This document shows, piece by piece, positions 17,786 to 27,781 of a stretch of 64,000 nt of DNA. The translations under genes were made by a program, and so were the position numbers. The stretch lies in assembly GCF_000520955.1 (NCBI RefSeq), contig NZ_JACC01000022.1:1-64000 (forward strand), read 5' to 3'. The notes below the pieces were generated by a model, which did no database searches, was not told the DNA's origin, and saw nothing but the letters and a program-made list of their open reading frames with translations. Origin of the DNA: Aquimarina pacifica. Lineage in GTDB: Bacteria; Bacteroidota; Bacteroidia; Flavobacteriales; Flavobacteriaceae. Position 1 is the stretch's first letter. The number at the start of each line of letters is the position of its first letter.

Positions 17786-19744
17786 TTATAAAGTAGCATC
17801 TTTCCAAGTCCATCCGCTAACATCTACAGGAGTACCTGCATCGTAGTCAGCCGCATCAGAATCGTTATCATCAACTTGTACATTAGCAGGGTCACCATCG
17901 TTAGCAAATTCTATATCTGTAGTGTATCCTTCTAGGTAGATGTTTGTGATTGTAGCACCTGATTCTTTTTTGAACTGTAATGCAGTACCATCAACAGAAG
18001 AAACGGCAGTAAAGTTTACTAATGAAGGGTTTTCGTTTACTCCATCTGCTTCTACAGCCGTAGAGAAACCAGCTACTGTATGAGATACGTATGTATCGGT
18101 AACTGTACCATTCCATCCTTCAGTCCAATCTACAGCGTCATCTTCGTTGTTTTCTAGGTATAGGTTAGTAGCATTTACAGATCCACCAAAGAACTCAACA
18201 CCATCATCAGCACCGTTGATAACTGCAATGTTATTTACAGTAGTACCAGATCCAACAGCATAAAAAGAAATACCGTTGTATTGAGACTCAGAGTTAATTT
18301 GAGCTCCTGTACCAATGATTACTAAGTTTTCAATTATTCCAGAATTATCATCATCGGCAGTACCACCGTAGATAAATCCACCAACTTCTGCGGTAGCGTC
18401 TACCCCTTCAGTTGTAGTAGCCTCTCCACATATAGTAAGACCTCCCCAACCTCCTGGAGACTGAGAAAGAGATGATATCACTACGGGAGCATCAGTTGTT
18501 CCGTTAATTTCGATTTGACCTCCTTGTAATACTGCAATGTATACTGACGTTCCTCCTTCACTAACCGTGATTTTGGTTCCGGCAGGAATTACTAATTTCC
18601 CACCATCTTGCACTACATATGCACCATCTAAAAGGTAATCAACACTAGCATCTAAAGTAACAGTGTCGGTGATGTTACCTTCTAAAATTGTGTAGTCATC
18701 AGTTGATGTGTTACTAGTTGCCCAAGCAAAATCTGTAATTTCTACAGTTGGAGCGGCAAAATAACTTAATGCAGGGTTTGCATCAGTTTCTTCGATTTGT
18801 ACATTCGCTACAGCACCATCATCGGCAAAATCTAAAGAAGTATCATATCCAGAAAGAGAAAGTCCTGTAATAGTTGCACCAGATTCTTTTTTGAATTGTA
18901 AAGCAACTCCTCCTACAGTAGAGGCAGCAGTAAAGTTTTCTATTGTTGGGTTACCATTAACACCATCTGCTTCTAAAGCAGTAGAGAATCCCTCGAGAGT
19001 ATGTAATACATATGTGTTAGATAATGTACCGTTCCAACCTTCAGTCCAATCGATAGCATCATCTTCAAGGTTTTCTAAGTATATATTGCTTGCAGATACA
19101 GTACCACCGAAGAATTCGATACCATCATCAGCACCATTGATGATCGCAATATGTGATATCGTAGTACCAGATCCAACAGCATATAATGTTAATCCGTTAA
19201 ATTGAGACTCAGAGTTGATCTGTGCTCCTGTACCTTCCATTATTAGATAGCTAATACTTCCTGAACTATCAGCATCATCAGTACCACCATAGATAAGACC
19301 ACCTACTTCTGCAATAGCATCTACTCCTTCTGTTGTAGTAGCTTCTCCCAGAAGTACTAATCCACCCCAGTCACCTGCTTCTCCGTTAGAAGATTTCATA
19401 ACCACTGGTTCAGCTGAAGTACCATTAACATTAATAGTAGAACCTTGTTCTCCTACTATGTATAAGTCAGTAGCTCCGGCTCCGGCATCAGTATCTACAG
19501 TAATTTCTGTTCCTGCAGGAATAGTAAGTGTTACACCGCTTTTTACAGTATATGTTCCTGTTAGTTGGTATGCGATATCTGGATCCAACATTAAATCTTC
19601 TTCTAGATTACCGCTAAGCTCAGTTACTTCTATTGTATCATCATCAGATGAACCACCACCATTATCATCATTACCACAGCTGGCAACAAAAAATAAACTG
19701 GAAACAGCTAATATTGCTGTTAATTTTCTTACTTGTTTGATCAT
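17786..19744 (-). CDS. Beta-helix-like lipoprotein with two internal repeats, partner of TonB receptor
   Basis: 652 residues. The lipoprotein signal is LAVSSLFFVASCGND (Cys about 23). The rest is two tandem repeats of about 305 residues (about 42-345 and 346-652). Each begins with a GxxTIPAGTxITV segment, then GDWGGL/GGWGGL, GGTDD, GTGAQINSESQ, NGADDGxEFFGG and DWTEGWNGT. The short-period Gly/Asn/Asp-rich pattern looks like a right-handed beta-helix; this fold is inference. It follows a TonB-dependent receptor by 17 bases, so the two form a receptor/surface-lipoprotein unit. The paralogue at 23144-24487 has one repeat only. Substrate unknown. Confidence 0.75.
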   Translation of the reverse strand: MIKQVRKLTAILAVSSLFFVASCGNDDNGGGSSDDDTIEVTELSGNLEEDLMLDPDIAYQLTGTYTVKSGVTLTIPAGTEITVDTDAGAGATDLYIVGEQGSTINVNGTSAEPVVMKSSNGEAGDWGGLVLLGEATTTEGVDAIAEVGGLIYGGTDDADSSGSISYLIMEGTGAQINSESQFNGLTLYAVGSGTTISHIAIINGADDGIEFFGGTVSASNIYLENLEDDAIDWTEGWNGTLSNTYVLHTLEGFSTALEADGVNGNPTIENFTAASTVGGVALQFKKESGATITGLSLSGYDTSLDFADDGAVANVQIEETDANPALSYFAAPTVEITDFAWATSNTSTDDYTILEGNITDTVTLDASVDYLLDGAYVVQDGGKLVIPAGTKITVSEGGTSVYIAVLQGGQIEINGTTDAPVVISSLSQSPGGWGGLTICGEATTTEGVDATAEVGGFIYGGTADDDNSGIIENLVIIGTGAQINSESQYNGISFYAVGSGTTVNNIAVINGADDGVEFFGGSVNATNLYLENNEDDAVDWTEGWNGTVTDTYVSHTVAGFSTAVEADGVNENPSLVNFTAVSSVDGTALQFKKESGATITNIYLEGYTTDIEFANDGDPANVQVDDNDSDAADYDAGTPVDVSGWTWKDATL

Positions 19745-19761
19745 CGCTTTAAATATTTAAA

Positions 19762-22536
19762 TTAAAAATTGTAATTAAGGTTTATACTTATTTGTCTTCC
19801 GTTTGTATATGATCGTACAACTTCTTCTGTTTGTATTCCTGTTGTACTGGGTTTAACGAGTTGGGTTCTTTCAACCTCTGGATTAATTAGGTTTTTACCT
19901 GATACACCTAGCTTAAAGTGTTTATTTAATCGTTTGCTTAAGATTAGGTCTAGGGTAACAAATCCTTTTTCAATAATTGCATCGTTATATAGTGTATCTG
20001 CTTGCGCCTGACTTTCTGGAGAACCTAATGCAAATACTTTGTCAGAAGCGTAGTTCGCAGATAGTGTGGCTTCAAAAGGAGTGTCATTATTGGTGCTAAA
20101 ATTTAGAGAAGTATTAATAATCCAATCTGATGCTCCTTGTAAATCTACTTCGGTAATATTATTATATCTAAAAGTTCTTAGCAGGTTTCCGTCTTCATCT
20201 CTAATCTCTTTTAGGTCTTGCTTATGCCACATTCTCGAGATGTTAAAATTGAGCTTAAGTGAAGGTATAGAATCACCTTTTATAATATTTACACGACCTT
20301 CTGCTTCGATACCATATATTGTTGCTTCCTCTCCAGCATTAAAATAGGAGAATACACCAGCAGAACCTCTATCTTGTACTTTATTGATAGGATCTTCTAT
20401 TTTTTTATGAAATCCTGTGATTGAGAATAGCTGGTCATTGGTCGGAAAATATTCAAACTTTACATCGTAGTTATAATCGATGGATGCTTCGAGATCAGGG
20501 TTACCACGTGTAACTTGCCCTACTTGAGAAACATACTCAAAAGGAGCAATTTCCTTAAATTCTGGTAATGTTGTCGTGATGCTATTTGCAAAACGCACAC
20601 TAATTTTTTCATTAATGGCGTATTTAAGATTTACAGATGGATACAGTCTTTTGTATTCTTTATTAGCACTCCCGATTCTTCCTGCAAAATTATTTACATC
20701 AAAATCAACATCAATATTGTCTTTTTGATAACGCAAGCCGGCTTCTAGAGAAAACTTATTAAGTCTCCCCACCACATTCATATATCCAGCCAAGGATTGT
20801 AGTTTTCCCTCGTAGGAGTCTTCTAATAAAGTATTGATGTCAAGAAAATTATTAAGGTCTCCATCAATGATAAAAGCTTCTGTAATCAAGTCGATAGATT
20901 CTGGATTTACGGCATTCAAGAAGTCTTCTTCGAGTCCAAAAAATTGAGAACTAAAATCTCTTACTTTGTTTCTATAATTAGCTCCTAAGGAAATATCAAA
21001 AGCTTTGTTTTCTTCATCAAGAATTTTGTGAGTGTCGTTGATTTTTCCGTTAAATTCATTATCTGTGATTTGTTGTGTAGATTTACGTTGCTGAAACCCT
21101 CCTGTACGACCTAATTGAACTAGATCATCGGTAAAATTCAATTCATTTCGGATACGATTAGGCTCATCTGCTATTACATTATTGTATCCTAAACTCCAGT
21201 CTAATTGATTTTTTTCCGAAATACGATGATCACCATGAAGTTGCGCAATATTGATTTGTGTCTTTTTAGTGTTTTGATCTCTTATAAACTGTGCAAATTC
21301 ATCACCAGTGTCTGTTTCTTCAAAAATAAAGGCTGTACCTGCTCTACCTCCTTCGAGTACTTGATCTTCAATTTTATTGATAAACAATCCTGTAAATTTT
21401 AGGTCATCATTATCGGTAATTTCAAAATCAACATCTAATAGTGCAGAAGTGGTTACTTTTTTAGACCATTGTACGGCATCAGGTATAGTATCCTGAAGGA
21501 AATTAGATCGATATTGTCTAAATACTCCTTCTCTATATGTGTGCGTAGTAGATTGACCCGCTGTAAAAAGTGCTCTTATTTTATCATTGATTCTTTTACC
21601 CGCTGTAAAAGAAAAGCTTGAATTAATAGGTGTTACTACTGTTTCTGGAGACCATGATTGATTAGATAATTTATTTTCAGATGCTGGACTGCCAGAGTAA
21701 AACCCTAAGCTTACATCATCATAATTTGGTGACACTTTAAAATTATCAAAAACACCTCCTTCGGCAACATTTGTATTGACTCCTGCACCAATACTAGCAG
21801 AAAGGACAAGAGGTCCATTTAATTGTTTGGTTGCAATGTCGATATTACCTGAGGCAGCATCGGCAGAGGTAAATGAAGAAAAAGTTTTACTAATTGATAC
21901 ATTTTGTATTAATCTTGTAGGAAATAGACTTAAATCAATATTTTTCTTTTCAATATCATCAGAAGGTACTGGTAATCCGTTGAGTGTGGTTGAAAGAAAT
22001 CTATCTCCCAAACCACGAACATATACATCTCCTGATCCTTCTGTCTTTGACACCCCAGATATCTTGGCAGTTGCGCCAGATGCATCAGAAACTCCTAATT
22101 TGGTAAGTTGTTGAGCTCCTATACTTTCTTTTACGGTTACTGCTTTTTTCTGCTCAATCAAAAGTGCTTCTTCACGCTCTCTATTAGTGACTACTTTAAT
22201 CAAAACTTCATCTAACGAAGCAGCAGTGGCTCCCATCGTAGCGTCAACAACAGCAACTTTGTCGGCTTCGACTACTACATTTGGTATTTCTACGGTTTGG
22301 TATCCTGTAAAGCTAAATTCGATAGTATAGGTTCCTGCAGGAACTCCCGCAATTTCAAATAAACCATCAAAATCTGTTGATGCTCCTTTATCAGTTCCCT
22401 GTATTATAACATTGGCAAAAGGAAGAGGTTGATTATTAGATTCTTTATCTAATAATTTACCGGCGATAGTACCAGTTTCTTGTGCAGAAATAGCCGCTGC
22501 AAAAAACAAGGCTACCAAACTAAAAATTCTTTTCAT
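19762..22536 (-). CDS. TonB-dependent receptor (first of two paralogues)
   Basis: 924 residues. A signal peptide ends ...AISAQ. Next comes a carboxypeptidase-like beta-sandwich (TIAGKLLDKESNNQPLPFANV, about 23-110), then the plug (GAQQLTKLGVSDASGATAKISGV, VYVRGLGDRF) and a 22-strand-type barrel ending in an aromatic, NLNYNF. It would import a ligand across the outer membrane using TonB energy. The paralogue at 24519-27320 has the same organisation. The downstream lipoprotein is probably its surface partner. The ligand is unknown; the absence of SusD-like features argues against a classical glycan-uptake pair. Confidence 0.93.
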   Translation of the reverse strand: MKRIFSLVALFFAAAISAQETGTIAGKLLDKESNNQPLPFANVIIQGTDKGASTDFDGLFEIAGVPAGTYTIEFSFTGYQTVEIPNVVVEADKVAVVDATMGATAASLDEVLIKVVTNREREEALLIEQKKAVTVKESIGAQQLTKLGVSDASGATAKISGVSKTEGSGDVYVRGLGDRFLSTTLNGLPVPSDDIEKKNIDLSLFPTRLIQNVSISKTFSSFTSADAASGNIDIATKQLNGPLVLSASIGAGVNTNVAEGGVFDNFKVSPNYDDVSLGFYSGSPASENKLSNQSWSPETVVTPINSSFSFTAGKRINDKIRALFTAGQSTTHTYREGVFRQYRSNFLQDTIPDAVQWSKKVTTSALLDVDFEITDNDDLKFTGLFINKIEDQVLEGGRAGTAFIFEETDTGDEFAQFIRDQNTKKTQINIAQLHGDHRISEKNQLDWSLGYNNVIADEPNRIRNELNFTDDLVQLGRTGGFQQRKSTQQITDNEFNGKINDTHKILDEENKAFDISLGANYRNKVRDFSSQFFGLEEDFLNAVNPESIDLITEAFIIDGDLNNFLDINTLLEDSYEGKLQSLAGYMNVVGRLNKFSLEAGLRYQKDNIDVDFDVNNFAGRIGSANKEYKRLYPSVNLKYAINEKISVRFANSITTTLPEFKEIAPFEYVSQVGQVTRGNPDLEASIDYNYDVKFEYFPTNDQLFSITGFHKKIEDPINKVQDRGSAGVFSYFNAGEEATIYGIEAEGRVNIIKGDSIPSLKLNFNISRMWHKQDLKEIRDEDGNLLRTFRYNNITEVDLQGASDWIINTSLNFSTNNDTPFEATLSANYASDKVFALGSPESQAQADTLYNDAIIEKGFVTLDLILSKRLNKHFKLGVSGKNLINPEVERTQLVKPSTTGIQTEEVVRSYTNGRQISINLNYNF

Positions 22537-23143
22537 TTCTTATTTTCAAAATCTGGTACAAATAAATACGGTTTTACAGTAATTGAGTTTACGTATCCGT
22601 TATGGTTATTTTAAGGGATTGTCACGGATGAAAAGAAAAAAAATTAGATTTTGTAAGATTTTTCAGAGAGTTTTAGGGTGCAAATTTTAGGGATTCCTTT
22701 TTTTTGTAAAGTATTTATTTATAAGTAATTAACTTGTTTTTTTGGGACTTTAGTTTTATTGTAAATTTTGCAAAAAGGAGACTTTTGTTGGATTGCCACT
22801 GTTTTTTATAAATTATTACAGAATTGTTATGTAATGGTTAAAAAAGGTAAGAATCCATGAACTTGGATAACAATTAGGTAAAGCGAGATTTCACAGGGGG
22901 ATACTTTTAAGATTAGTTTTGAACTTAATTTGTTCCTTTTATTATATTGAAGTAAGAGTCCAACGTAATTTTATGTTGATTCAATATAGATGTTTGATAA
23001 TCAGTATTTTTTAATGGTTTGTTTTATTAATGATTAATATTAGATAATGTAGTAGAGAGAAATTACATGCTTTCATTTTAGTTAATAATAAAAAAAGCCT
23101 GACTTTTTAGAGTCAGGCTTAGTATATATAAATTCTTTTTTGT
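22537..23143. other. Intergenic region between the two receptor/lipoprotein units
   Basis: About 600 AT-rich bases. Its left end should contain the promoter of the 19762-22536 receptor (a TATTTG-containing stretch about 20 bases upstream of the ATG, not a perfect TAnnTTTG). Its right end holds the terminator of the upstream unit. No ORF was supported. Confidence 0.45.
23095..23120 (-). terminator. Terminator of the second receptor/lipoprotein unit
   Basis: 10-bp perfect stem AAGCCTGACT / AGTCAGGCTT with a 6-base loop and, on the minus strand, a run of T from 23094 down; 24 bases after the stop codon. Confidence 0.88.
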
Positions 23144-24487
23144 TTAGAGACGCGTCCAGTCTGATGTCCAGTTGTCATCTTCTCCTAATGCACCAACATA
23201 GTTAGCAGCATCAAAGAAAGAACCAAGAGTAGAAGGATCAAAGTTGTCAAAACCGTCTATAGCTGATGTGTATTGGTATGTTCCGGTAAAACCGCTAATA
23301 ACAAATTCTTCTGTATCTGGGTCAACATCAGGGATTGTAGTTGCAGCGGTATTAAAAGGATCTCCTGAGCCATCCACTGTATAGTTATAGAATGCAGAGA
23401 AATCGGCTAAATCTACTGTGGCACCACCATGGTCTAAATCAAATGAATTTTCATTGTCAATTATAGAGTTCATAACAATGATTTCATTATTGTTTAGGTT
23501 TGTTAAGGTTTGATCATCGTCTACCTCGATACCTTTTCCTGGAAAAGCTTTAATAATCGCATTGTACAATTGTACTTTTGTACCAGCTCTAAACTCTATA
23601 CCTTTATTTTCACCATCGCCATCTTCAGCACCAATTAGGGTGATGTTTGATAAAGTTGGGTTAGAGAAAGGTGTTGCCCCCGGGTTATCAGAAAAATTAT
23701 CTGCTTCAATTCCTTTGTCTCCTGCTACTGATGTTTGTTGTGCGATCCAAAACTGACCATTACCAACCCATCCGTCAGTCCAATCAAAAGAATCGTCACC
23801 AGAACCAGTAACAATAGCGTATTTAAGATTAGCGGTTCCTCCAAAAAACTCAATACCATCGTCATTACCGTTAAAGGCTTGGATATATTCTAAGGTTGTA
23901 CCATTACCAATTCCATACAAAGAAAGCCCATTGTACTCTGCATCTTCATTAATTTTTCCTCCAGTATATTCTAGACGTACATATTTTAATATCCCAGAAT
24001 TATCAGAAGCATCTGTTCCTCCATAGGTAAGATTAGCAACTTCTGTAGTCGCTGTAGTTCCTCTATTGATTGGTGCTTTACCTGCCAGTAATAATCCTCC
24101 CCAATCTCCTGGATTAGGTGTAGACTGATTTGAGGTAAAAACGATAGGTTGGCTAGCAGTTCCTTCTGCCATTATTTTTGCACCCTGTTCGATAGCTAAA
24201 TACGCAAATACTCCTCCGGTATTTCCTGCAACAATTCGAGTACCCGCTTCTATAGTTAGTGTTGCACCATCTTTAACAGATACACCTCCTACAAGTTCAT
24301 AGACATTATCAGAATTAAGAGTAAGGTCCTCACTGATTTCTCCTTCTAGTGTTATCGTTCCTTCAGAAGAGGTTCCTGAACCTTCAATAATGGTAACGTC
24401 ACCTATATTATCTTCTTGTATTGTACATGCATTAAAGAGAATTGAAGTCCCTATTAATAGTCCAATTAAAATAGCATTCGTTTTCAT
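23144..24487 (-). CDS. Beta-helix-like lipoprotein, single repeat, partner of TonB receptor
   Basis: 447 residues from the ATG at 24487; an upstream in-frame TTG (24514) is less likely because it lies almost on the receptor stop. The lipoprotein signal is LIGLLIGTSILFNACT (Cys about 21). The body matches one repeat of the 652-residue paralogue: VKDGATLTIEAGTRIV, GDWGGLLLAGKAP, LTYGGTDASDNSG, YNGLSLYGIGNGT, GNDDGIEFFGG, DSFDWTDGWVG. It is translated 31 bases after the receptor gene. The shared plan suggests that both bind ligand at the cell surface for the cognate receptor; the ligand is unknown. Confidence 0.75.
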   Translation of the reverse strand: MKTNAILIGLLIGTSILFNACTIQEDNIGDVTIIEGSGTSSEGTITLEGEISEDLTLNSDNVYELVGGVSVKDGATLTIEAGTRIVAGNTGGVFAYLAIEQGAKIMAEGTASQPIVFTSNQSTPNPGDWGGLLLAGKAPINRGTTATTEVANLTYGGTDASDNSGILKYVRLEYTGGKINEDAEYNGLSLYGIGNGTTLEYIQAFNGNDDGIEFFGGTANLKYAIVTGSGDDSFDWTDGWVGNGQFWIAQQTSVAGDKGIEADNFSDNPGATPFSNPTLSNITLIGAEDGDGENKGIEFRAGTKVQLYNAIIKAFPGKGIEVDDDQTLTNLNNNEIIVMNSIIDNENSFDLDHGGATVDLADFSAFYNYTVDGSGDPFNTAATTIPDVDPDTEEFVISGFTGTYQYTSAIDGFDNFDPSTLGSFFDAANYVGALGEDDNWTSDWTRL

Positions 24488-24518
24488 TCTTTTACTTTTT
24501 ATAGTTGTGTTCAATTTT

Positions 24519-27320
24519 TTATAATTTGTATTTCAGTCCAAGAGAAATATTGATACCACGATCAAATTGATAGGTAGTTAACTCTTGATTTAAGTTTTCT
24601 TGGTTTTGATATCTTGTTTCTGCAGGGTTTAGTAAGTTTTTTGCCTTCAAGCTAATCTCAATATTTTTACCAATTTGATCTTTAATATTTAGGTTTAGTG
24701 TACCAAAACCTTTTTCGAATATATCACCACGACCATTACTTCCTGCAGCATAAATACGATCTCCAAAGATGTTAAAATCTATTACTGAAGTAATTTTATG
24801 AGTTCCCACTTCTTTAGAATATGTAAGGTCTGTATTGATAAGGAATGGAGAAGCCCCTTGTAATTGTCTCTTATTATTTGTTAGTGCAACATTTACATTA
24901 TTAATTATTAAATCTTCATCAATAGTAACCTCAGAATACATTAGGGTGGTGTTTATACCAAAAAGAAGGTCGTTCCAAATAGATTCTTCTTTTTGAAAAA
25001 GATTTCCAAGATTTTTCTTAAGCTCTAATTCGATTCCCGCGACAACTGCATTTTCTGTATTACCAAAAGATAAAAAGTTAGAGGCAGATGCGATTCCGAT
25101 TTTTTCGATCGGACTATCGAGGTATTTTCCAAAAAGGGTAGTACTTATTACTTCCCCTGATTCTTCTGGGAAGAATTCCCACTTGATATCTGCATTATAG
25201 TTATCAGAATAGGATAAATCTGGATTACCAAAAGTAGATTCCGTAACATCTTCATCAAGGAAAGGAGCCACTTCTGTAAATTTGGGAAGTGTTACCGTTT
25301 TACTAACTGCAAGTCTTAGGTTCGATTTTTCATTGATTTCATATTTAAAATCAAGACTTGGTAAGAAAAAGGTTTCTTGTATTGTTGTCTTTTCAAAATC
25401 GCTGGTTTCTGAAACTCCGAAGGGTCTGTAGTTTAGATTTTGTTCAAATATTTCTATTCGTACACCACCATTGACCAATAATTTTTCTGATAACTCAAGT
25501 TGCAGATTTGTAAACCCTCCTAGATTAGAAAAGTCTGCATTATAAATTCTTGTTGGATTCAGGTTTTCTAGTACAACATAGTTCCCTGCCAAGAAATTAC
25601 TTTCATTTAGAATGGCATCAGGATTGTCAAAATCTACATTGATATTATTAACGAGATTAAGGTTGTAGTTTAATTGGTTGGCTTCAAAGTCTCTTTCTTT
25701 TTTTCTTCCGAAAGTACCAAAAGTCAATTTGTTTGTAAACTCGTCATCCTCATTCTTAGCAAAATTAATATCAAAACTAACTTTTCCAGAAAATTCATTT
25801 TCATTAAGTTCCTGATAAAAACGTTGATTGTTGGCAAAGTCGGGACTTGTTGCATCCCCTAATAATAATCCATTCTCTGTTTCTGTAAAAACCAATTGTC
25901 TACGATCAGGGATTAATCCTTGAGCTCTATTATATGCTAGTGCCCAATCTAGTTCGTATTTGTCTTCGCTGAAATCGTGTTCTCCCAAAAGTTGTTGGGT
26001 GAATATGTTGTTTTGTTCATAGGTACCACGTCTGATTCGTATAAACACATCTGTATCTTCGCTACTTAAACCTCTAAATTCTCTGAGCTGATCTTTGGTG
26101 TCATTTACAAATAGTGTAGTTGATAATAGTTTATGATCACTATTAATTCTGTAGCCAACACTCCCTAGAGCAGTCGTATTAGTTTTGTAAATATATCTAT
26201 CTACATCTTCAAAGAAACCTAGTCCTACGGTAGATTCTCCATCGGTATTATATGCCGCTTCTATACCATCTATAGCAGTTTCATGGCCTTGGCTAAACGA
26301 TGCCGTAAATAAAACATCTAGTTTCTGAACGTCACCTAAACTAAAGGATTTCCCTCCAGAAATACCAAATCCACCGTCAGGGCCGTTAAACCTTTTTTTA
26401 GGGTTAAACGAAGTGTCAAAAGGATAATAAGCAATATCTGTACTTTCGTAACTATAATTAGGAATATCTAAAAAGATAGGTACTCTTCTTGATCCATCAT
26501 CTAATCCCCATTGGTCATATTGTCCGCCATTTAGTAAAAAGAAATCATTGCTAATGGCATTAGTATTCACACCAGAACTGAATGAAAACTCAAGAAATCC
26601 TTTTCCTGGTCTGTCTTTGGTGTCAATATTAACACTGGCACCAGCAAAATCTCCATAAATATTAGGAGCATATGTTTTATAGATACCTAGGTTTTCTACA
26701 ATATCAGTTGGGAATATTCCTAGGTCAATTAATTTAAGTTTTGGGTTCAATGAAGGAATAGGCAAGCCATTGAGATATGCATTATTATATCGATCTCCTA
26801 ATCCCCGAACATATAGTTTATCACTTTGTTTAGAGATACCTGTTGCCTTGGTTAGTCCTGTAGCAACATCACTCACTCCTTTTTTGGATAATTCTTGAGC
26901 ACCAATTTTTTGTTGGATCGTAACTGCATTCTTTTGTTCTAATAAAATAGCAGTTTCTGATTCTTTGGTGGTGGTAGTTTTTATGATTACTTCATCTAGC
27001 GCTGCTGCACTCGCGCCCAAAACAGCATTGATTGTTGTCGTTTGATTTGCTTGTACAATAACCCCTGTTTTGTCTAAAGTCTCGTATCCAACAAAACTAA
27101 ATTCTAGTGTATATGTACCAGGCTCAAGATTATCGATGGTAAACAATCCGTCAAAATCTGTAGTGGTCCCTTTGGTTGTTCCTTTGATCAAAACATTAGC
27201 AAAAGGAAGCGGTTGGTTACCCGATTCTTTGTCTAGTAATGTTCCTGAAATAGAACCTGTCTCTTGTGCTAGAAGTATTCCTGTAAATAATAACGCAATA
27301 AGCGTTGTAACTTTTTTCAT
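24519..27320 (-). CDS. TonB-dependent receptor (second of two paralogues)
   Basis: 933 residues, same plan as its neighbour at 19762-22536: signal peptide ending ILLAQ, a carboxypeptidase-like domain (SISGTLLDKESGNQPLPFANV), a plug containing GAQELSKKGVSDVATGLTKA and LYVRGLGDRYNNAYLNG, then a long barrel ending SLGLKYKL. It is followed by its own beta-helix-like lipoprotein. It should be an outer-membrane TonB-energised importer. The shared first 100 residues and gene order show a local duplication of the receptor/lipoprotein unit. Ligand unknown. Confidence 0.93.
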   Translation of the reverse strand: MKKVTTLIALLFTGILLAQETGSISGTLLDKESGNQPLPFANVLIKGTTKGTTTDFDGLFTIDNLEPGTYTLEFSFVGYETLDKTGVIVQANQTTTINAVLGASAAALDEVIIKTTTTKESETAILLEQKNAVTIQQKIGAQELSKKGVSDVATGLTKATGISKQSDKLYVRGLGDRYNNAYLNGLPIPSLNPKLKLIDLGIFPTDIVENLGIYKTYAPNIYGDFAGASVNIDTKDRPGKGFLEFSFSSGVNTNAISNDFFLLNGGQYDQWGLDDGSRRVPIFLDIPNYSYESTDIAYYPFDTSFNPKKRFNGPDGGFGISGGKSFSLGDVQKLDVLFTASFSQGHETAIDGIEAAYNTDGESTVGLGFFEDVDRYIYKTNTTALGSVGYRINSDHKLLSTTLFVNDTKDQLREFRGLSSEDTDVFIRIRRGTYEQNNIFTQQLLGEHDFSEDKYELDWALAYNRAQGLIPDRRQLVFTETENGLLLGDATSPDFANNQRFYQELNENEFSGKVSFDINFAKNEDDEFTNKLTFGTFGRKKERDFEANQLNYNLNLVNNINVDFDNPDAILNESNFLAGNYVVLENLNPTRIYNADFSNLGGFTNLQLELSEKLLVNGGVRIEIFEQNLNYRPFGVSETSDFEKTTIQETFFLPSLDFKYEINEKSNLRLAVSKTVTLPKFTEVAPFLDEDVTESTFGNPDLSYSDNYNADIKWEFFPEESGEVISTTLFGKYLDSPIEKIGIASASNFLSFGNTENAVVAGIELELKKNLGNLFQKEESIWNDLLFGINTTLMYSEVTIDEDLIINNVNVALTNNKRQLQGASPFLINTDLTYSKEVGTHKITSVIDFNIFGDRIYAAGSNGRGDIFEKGFGTLNLNIKDQIGKNIEISLKAKNLLNPAETRYQNQENLNQELTTYQFDRGINISLGLKYKL

Positions 27321-27781
27321 TTAACGTGTCGTAAAATTCGGTGCAAATAACGTTACGGATTGTTAAGTTGAGGTTACTCAAAAATTAAGCCTTTATGATT
27401 TTAATGTTAGGTAATTGTTACGGTGTTATGTTTAGAGAATGTTTTGTTCACATTAAGGGTGTGTTAGGAGGTATATTAATGTATTGAAAACAAGTGAATA
27501 GTCGCTCTATTGTTGAGGTTTCTCAATTTTTAGTAAATGTTAAGAAGAAGTTGGAGTTACTAAGTAATGTAAAAATATAATTAAAGCAATTTTTGTGTTA
27601 AATTCTAGTGTTGAGCATACTACCCGAAGTTTTTTGAGGTTTTTTTGGGTAACATATATTAGTCTATATAAGTAAACTTAATAGACTAATATATGTTTTT
27701 ATTGCACATGCTTAAAGGTCTAATTAGGAATGAAAATCATGTATAATAGATATAATTCGTACTTTTAACAAAAAATTAAGG
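27321..27781. other. Divergent intergenic region (receptor / metal-binding lipoprotein)
   Basis: About 460 bp between divergent genes. It holds the large palindrome at 27653-27695 and a TACTTTTA box at 27760-27767, 15 bases before the lipoprotein ATG, which fits a -7 element with one change. No ORF. Confidence 0.5.
27653..27695. promoter_or_regulatory. 43-bp near-perfect palindrome upstream of the metallothionein-like gene
   Basis: Perfect 15-bp arms, CATATATTAGTCTAT and its complement, are separated by 13 bases that themselves form TAAGT-AA-ACTTA, giving a 20-bp stem with one bulge. It lies between divergent genes, 87 bp upstream of the 27782 start, where no transcript is expected to end, so an operator is more likely than a terminator. 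A short T run (GTTTTT) follows on the plus strand, so a leader-terminator function is not excluded. Confidence 0.6.

Noticed and set aside
19762-27320. Several 60-110 codon frames opposite the TonB receptor and lipoprotein genes
   Set aside because: They are antisense shadows of long, family-matched genes and show no features of their own.
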